From Glycine soja (Eukaryota > Streptophyta > Magnoliopsida > Fabales > Fabaceae): 64,000 nt of DNA. The notes beneath the pieces are model-generated. The model had not been told where the DNA came from, did not search any database, and saw only the letters and a list, made by a program, of their open reading frames with translations. Positions within the stretch are counted from its first letter, which is position 1. Every line of letters starts with the position of its first letter. Below are positions 61,047 to 64,000 of the stretch, in pieces. Made by a program: the position numbers and the translations under genes. Location of the stretch: NCBI RefSeq assembly GCF_004193775.1, contig NC_041002.1:7737261-7801260 (forward strand), written 5' to 3'.

Positions 61047-61692
61047 CTTCCTTTTTTGCATCATGTACCCCCAAAAGACTTGAACAGCCAAAAATACCCT
61101 TCACCCTCGAGATTGAATTTGCCTCAGTATATAAGATTGATGTGAGTATGACAAGTTAGCAATAGAAGATTCATAAGAAACCGCAAACTAGTGTTGTACT
61201 TTTCTTCAACTATGGACAATGAGAATTTAGACAATATGTTGTGCTATTAATTAATTATGAACATAATGTTTTTGTTTCCAATTTCTCAATATTTTCTAAT
61301 TTTTGTCTAATAACATGATACTTCCTTTTTTGCTTCATGTATCCCCAAAAGACTAGAACTGCAAAAAACACCCCTCACCCTCGAGATTGAATTTGCTAAT
61401 GTATATAAGATTGATGTGAGTATGACAAGTTAGCAAGAGAAGAATCACAAGAAACCAAACAAAACTAGTGTTGTACTTTTCTTCAACTATGGACAATGAG
61501 AATTTAGACAATATGTTGTGTTATTAATTAACTATGGATATAATGTTTTTCTTTCAAATTTCTCAATATTTTCTAATTTTTGTCTAATAACATGATACTT
61601 CCTTTTTTGCTTCATGTATCCCCAAAAGACTTGAATTGCCAAAAACACCCCTCACCCCCAAGATTGATTTTGCTATGTATATAAGATTGATG
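61047..61692. repeat. ~275-bp tandem repeat, 2.3 units, cut by an LTR
   Basis: Units start at 61047, 61321 and 61598 (CTTCCTTTTTTGC(A/T)TCATGTA). Each contains CCCCAAAAGACT, ATATAAGATTGATG, GTGTTGTACTTTTCTTCAAC and TTTGTCTAATAACATG. The third unit ends at ATTGATG, where the LTR at 61694 begins. Confidence 0.85.
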
Positions 61693-61693
61693 T

Positions 61694-64000
61694 TGTAACA
61701 TCCCATTTTTCATAAAATAAATTAAAAATATTTTTATTTAAAATAAATAGAATTTTAGGAAAATACTGAGCTTTTTGTAATTAAATAAATAAGAGAAATA
61801 GTTTTATTAATTAAAATAATAGTTTTAAGGTAAATAAAATAAATATATGTTTTTAGAAAAAAAAATTATTTATTTATTTGACATGGAGTAAAATAAATTT
61901 TCTTTATATAAAATGATAAAATAAAGAAAAATAGAGTAAATAATAGACACAGAATACCCTAACTATAAATAGAGACCAAATAGATCACTTTTTACATTTA
62001 CCACACATTTCTACGCTTTCTCTTTCTCTTTAATCTGCTTTCCCTTCTTCCTTTCCCAAAATCTTTTTTTTCCCGCATATCCTCAAACCTGTCTTAGTAA
62101 AATGACGATTCCAGACTCGTCAACCGTTGGATCATTGTAAACTTTTAACACGAGGTTCAAAATTTATTTTCACAAACACCCACCATTGAGATTTTGAGAA
62201 AATATTTGTGGTGGAAGAAATGTTCCTCGCACTAAGCTTTCTCTTTTCCTACATACACCCAAACATGTCCCAGTAAAACTATGATCCTGAACTCGTTAAC
62301 CGTTGGATCATCTTGAAATTAGTACACTATTGGGATTTGTGAAATAATGTTTTTGCATGGAGAAATTAGTCTCACACGTTGATAGTAAAATGGAGACTAC
62401 AATCTTTTTTTCTTCTCTGTAACGCTTGGAAATCCTAGCAGAACAATCAAAGAAAAAACTTGAGGAGTCTCACAGAACCGCTAGAGATGTCGCTATCACT
62501 ATCAGATTACACCTGTGAGTCCATTTAGAGGTAATGGATGAGTTTATCGCAATTGGGGTTATAATGAACACGTGTAAGGATCTTTAGGGGATCAAATTGA
62601 GGTTTATTTTGAGATATATATTTGATTGTAATTCTTCATGTATGATTATAATCACGAGATTGTAATATTGAGATCATGAAATTGCGATTAAAATTTTGTG
62701 TAAGTGATTGATTGAATATGTGATGAATTATGGGATAACATCTTCCTTTTAGATCATAATATTGTTATTGAGATTGAGTATAAATGCAAAGTTGAAGATG
62801 CATTGATTTGTGAGATACACATAAACATGTGATGATGGATTGTGACGTTGTGATATGTTAAAATTGTGGACATGAAATTTGGTTGTGAATAAGTGTGTGG
62901 TTAACTCTTGATGTGACAATACTTGTGTTGTGAGCTGTGAACTATACAATAATCCGACTGGTGTTTACTTTGACAAAAGTGTTTATGCGCAGTGTTAAAG
63001 GGAAAGTGTAGGATTCCTAGTTAGGAACCTAAAGTGTTAAATTATATCACAATGTGTTAAATGTGTTTGAAACACGAGTGTGAGGTCGTGGGTATAGTAT
63101 AATTCATGAGCAGTATCTGCGTGCAAAAATTGTCTTAGGGGTTGGACCTGGATCAGGAATATGATGCCCTAATGGATTCTTCGGAGTCTAGGCCTTGGGG
63201 TAAATACACTCAGTTTTAGTGTTCCTTTAAGCCTTTGTTGATCTCATATGGTTGGAGCATTCTCGCAAAATAGAGTGACCCTGACTGGTCACCTTATGAT
63301 TTTACTTAGTGAGAGTGACCTGGCATACTCATTGTGTGGTGTGTCTTGTTATGTACTTCTAAGCGCCCTAGTGTGGTTTTTCACTGACATGGTATCACAT
63401 TGCATATAGACTTGAGTTTTAGTATAATTTTTGCATAACGTCTGCTGATTATTTATTATGAAATTGATGAGTGTTATTACATCTTGACCCGAGTGTATGA
63501 TTTATGTGTAATGTGATTGGTGATTGAAAAATGAATTTTAAGTGATAAAGTGGTGATGTGACGTGGATTATATTAAGTTGAGCTATGTTATAAATACTTC
63601 TATAATTTATATTAATTATGTCTTTGTTTATTTGTATTTTTTTAGAAATGTAATAACTCATTCCCTGTGTGCTATTTGTGTTTGGATCTTGTGATGATCT
63701 CGAACCTTGTGTTCGTGGGAGCAGATGACTAGGTAGATGACTTTAAATAACCTCGTGCGAGAGGACGTTGAGACACAATGCTTTGATAGGATGTGACATT
63801 GGCGATGAGTTTTTATTTTAATTGGATGATGTTATTTTATTTTATTTTACCTCACTGATTTAACAAAATTTCTTTTGTAAACTTTGACGGCCTTGTTTTG
63901 AGCAGGATATGCTTTTAATAAGTTTTATTTGGTAATAGTGAAGTGAATGTAAATCTTTTACCTACATGAATTTATTTATTTGTATTTTTATATGTTTTAT
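61694..64000 (+). mobile_element. LTR related to the solo LTR at 8100, continuing past the window
   Basis: Starts TGTAACATCCCA and follows the 8100-10675 LTR along its whole length: CTATAAATAG (about 61965), ACCGTTGGATCAT, CCGCTAGAGATG, GTTGGACCTGGATCAGGA, GATTCTTCGGAGTCTAGGCC, CATATGGTTGGAGCATTC and GTGACCCTGACTGGT. It is clearly diverged and lacks the 30-bp GGGCGACGAG array. The right end and target duplication lie outside the window. Confidence 0.8.

Noticed and set aside
1..64000. Defence, biosynthetic or other clustered multi-gene system
   Set aside because: Only two host genes are present, unrelated and separated by transposons.

Overview
The window is plant nuclear DNA: AT-rich, with GT-AG introns, and mostly transposable elements. 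The element types point to a legume, and soybean (Glycine) is my best guess: SIRE-type Ty1/copia, Athila/Calypso-type Ty3/gypsy elements, and LTRs full of GCTTAGCG/CGCTAAGC motifs. This is inference from element style, not a database match. I see no bacterial genes, tRNA, rRNA or CRISPR.

Layout. 1-700 is the last exon of a GPI-anchored X8/PDCB-like cell-wall protein gene. 700-5055 is AT-rich intergenic DNA with a MITE-like element. 5061-7692 is a short, internally deleted Ty3/gypsy element on the minus strand with intact LTRs, PBS, PPT and a CAAAC target duplication. 8100-10675 is a solo LTR (GAAAC duplication). 10910-17235 (minus) is a ten-exon alpha/beta-hydrolase gene, copy A. 17812-23616 is a partial, indel-rich copy of the same locus (B). 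23617-34427 repeats 7021-17808 almost base for base (copy C). The reading frame is intact only in copy C (27502-33844, 343 aa, triad Ser161/Asp283/His311). The A-B-C arrangement looks more like an assembly overlap bridged by raw long-read sequence than a biological triplication.

34549-36088 is a near-perfect palindrome (foldback 1). 37240-38830 is a second foldback with a near-perfect 9-bp target duplication, inserted in a dead LINE RNase H sequence. 41644-44623 holds remnants of two Ty1/copia elements. From about 44624 to 60840 lies one decayed Athila-like Ty3/gypsy element with gag, protease, RT, RNase H, integrase and an extra ORF. It is interrupted by a SIRE-type solo LTR (49856-50886, CTTCT duplication) and by a second Athila-like element (54295-59931, TGTGT duplication). 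61047-61692 is a roughly 275-bp tandem repeat. 61694 to the end is an LTR related to the solo LTR at 8100.

The only host genes I can support are the X8-like terminal exon and the hydrolase. All other coding sequence is decayed transposon. I did not find a new molecular system. The most notable features are the apparent false triplication, the two large foldbacks and the datable nest of insertions.
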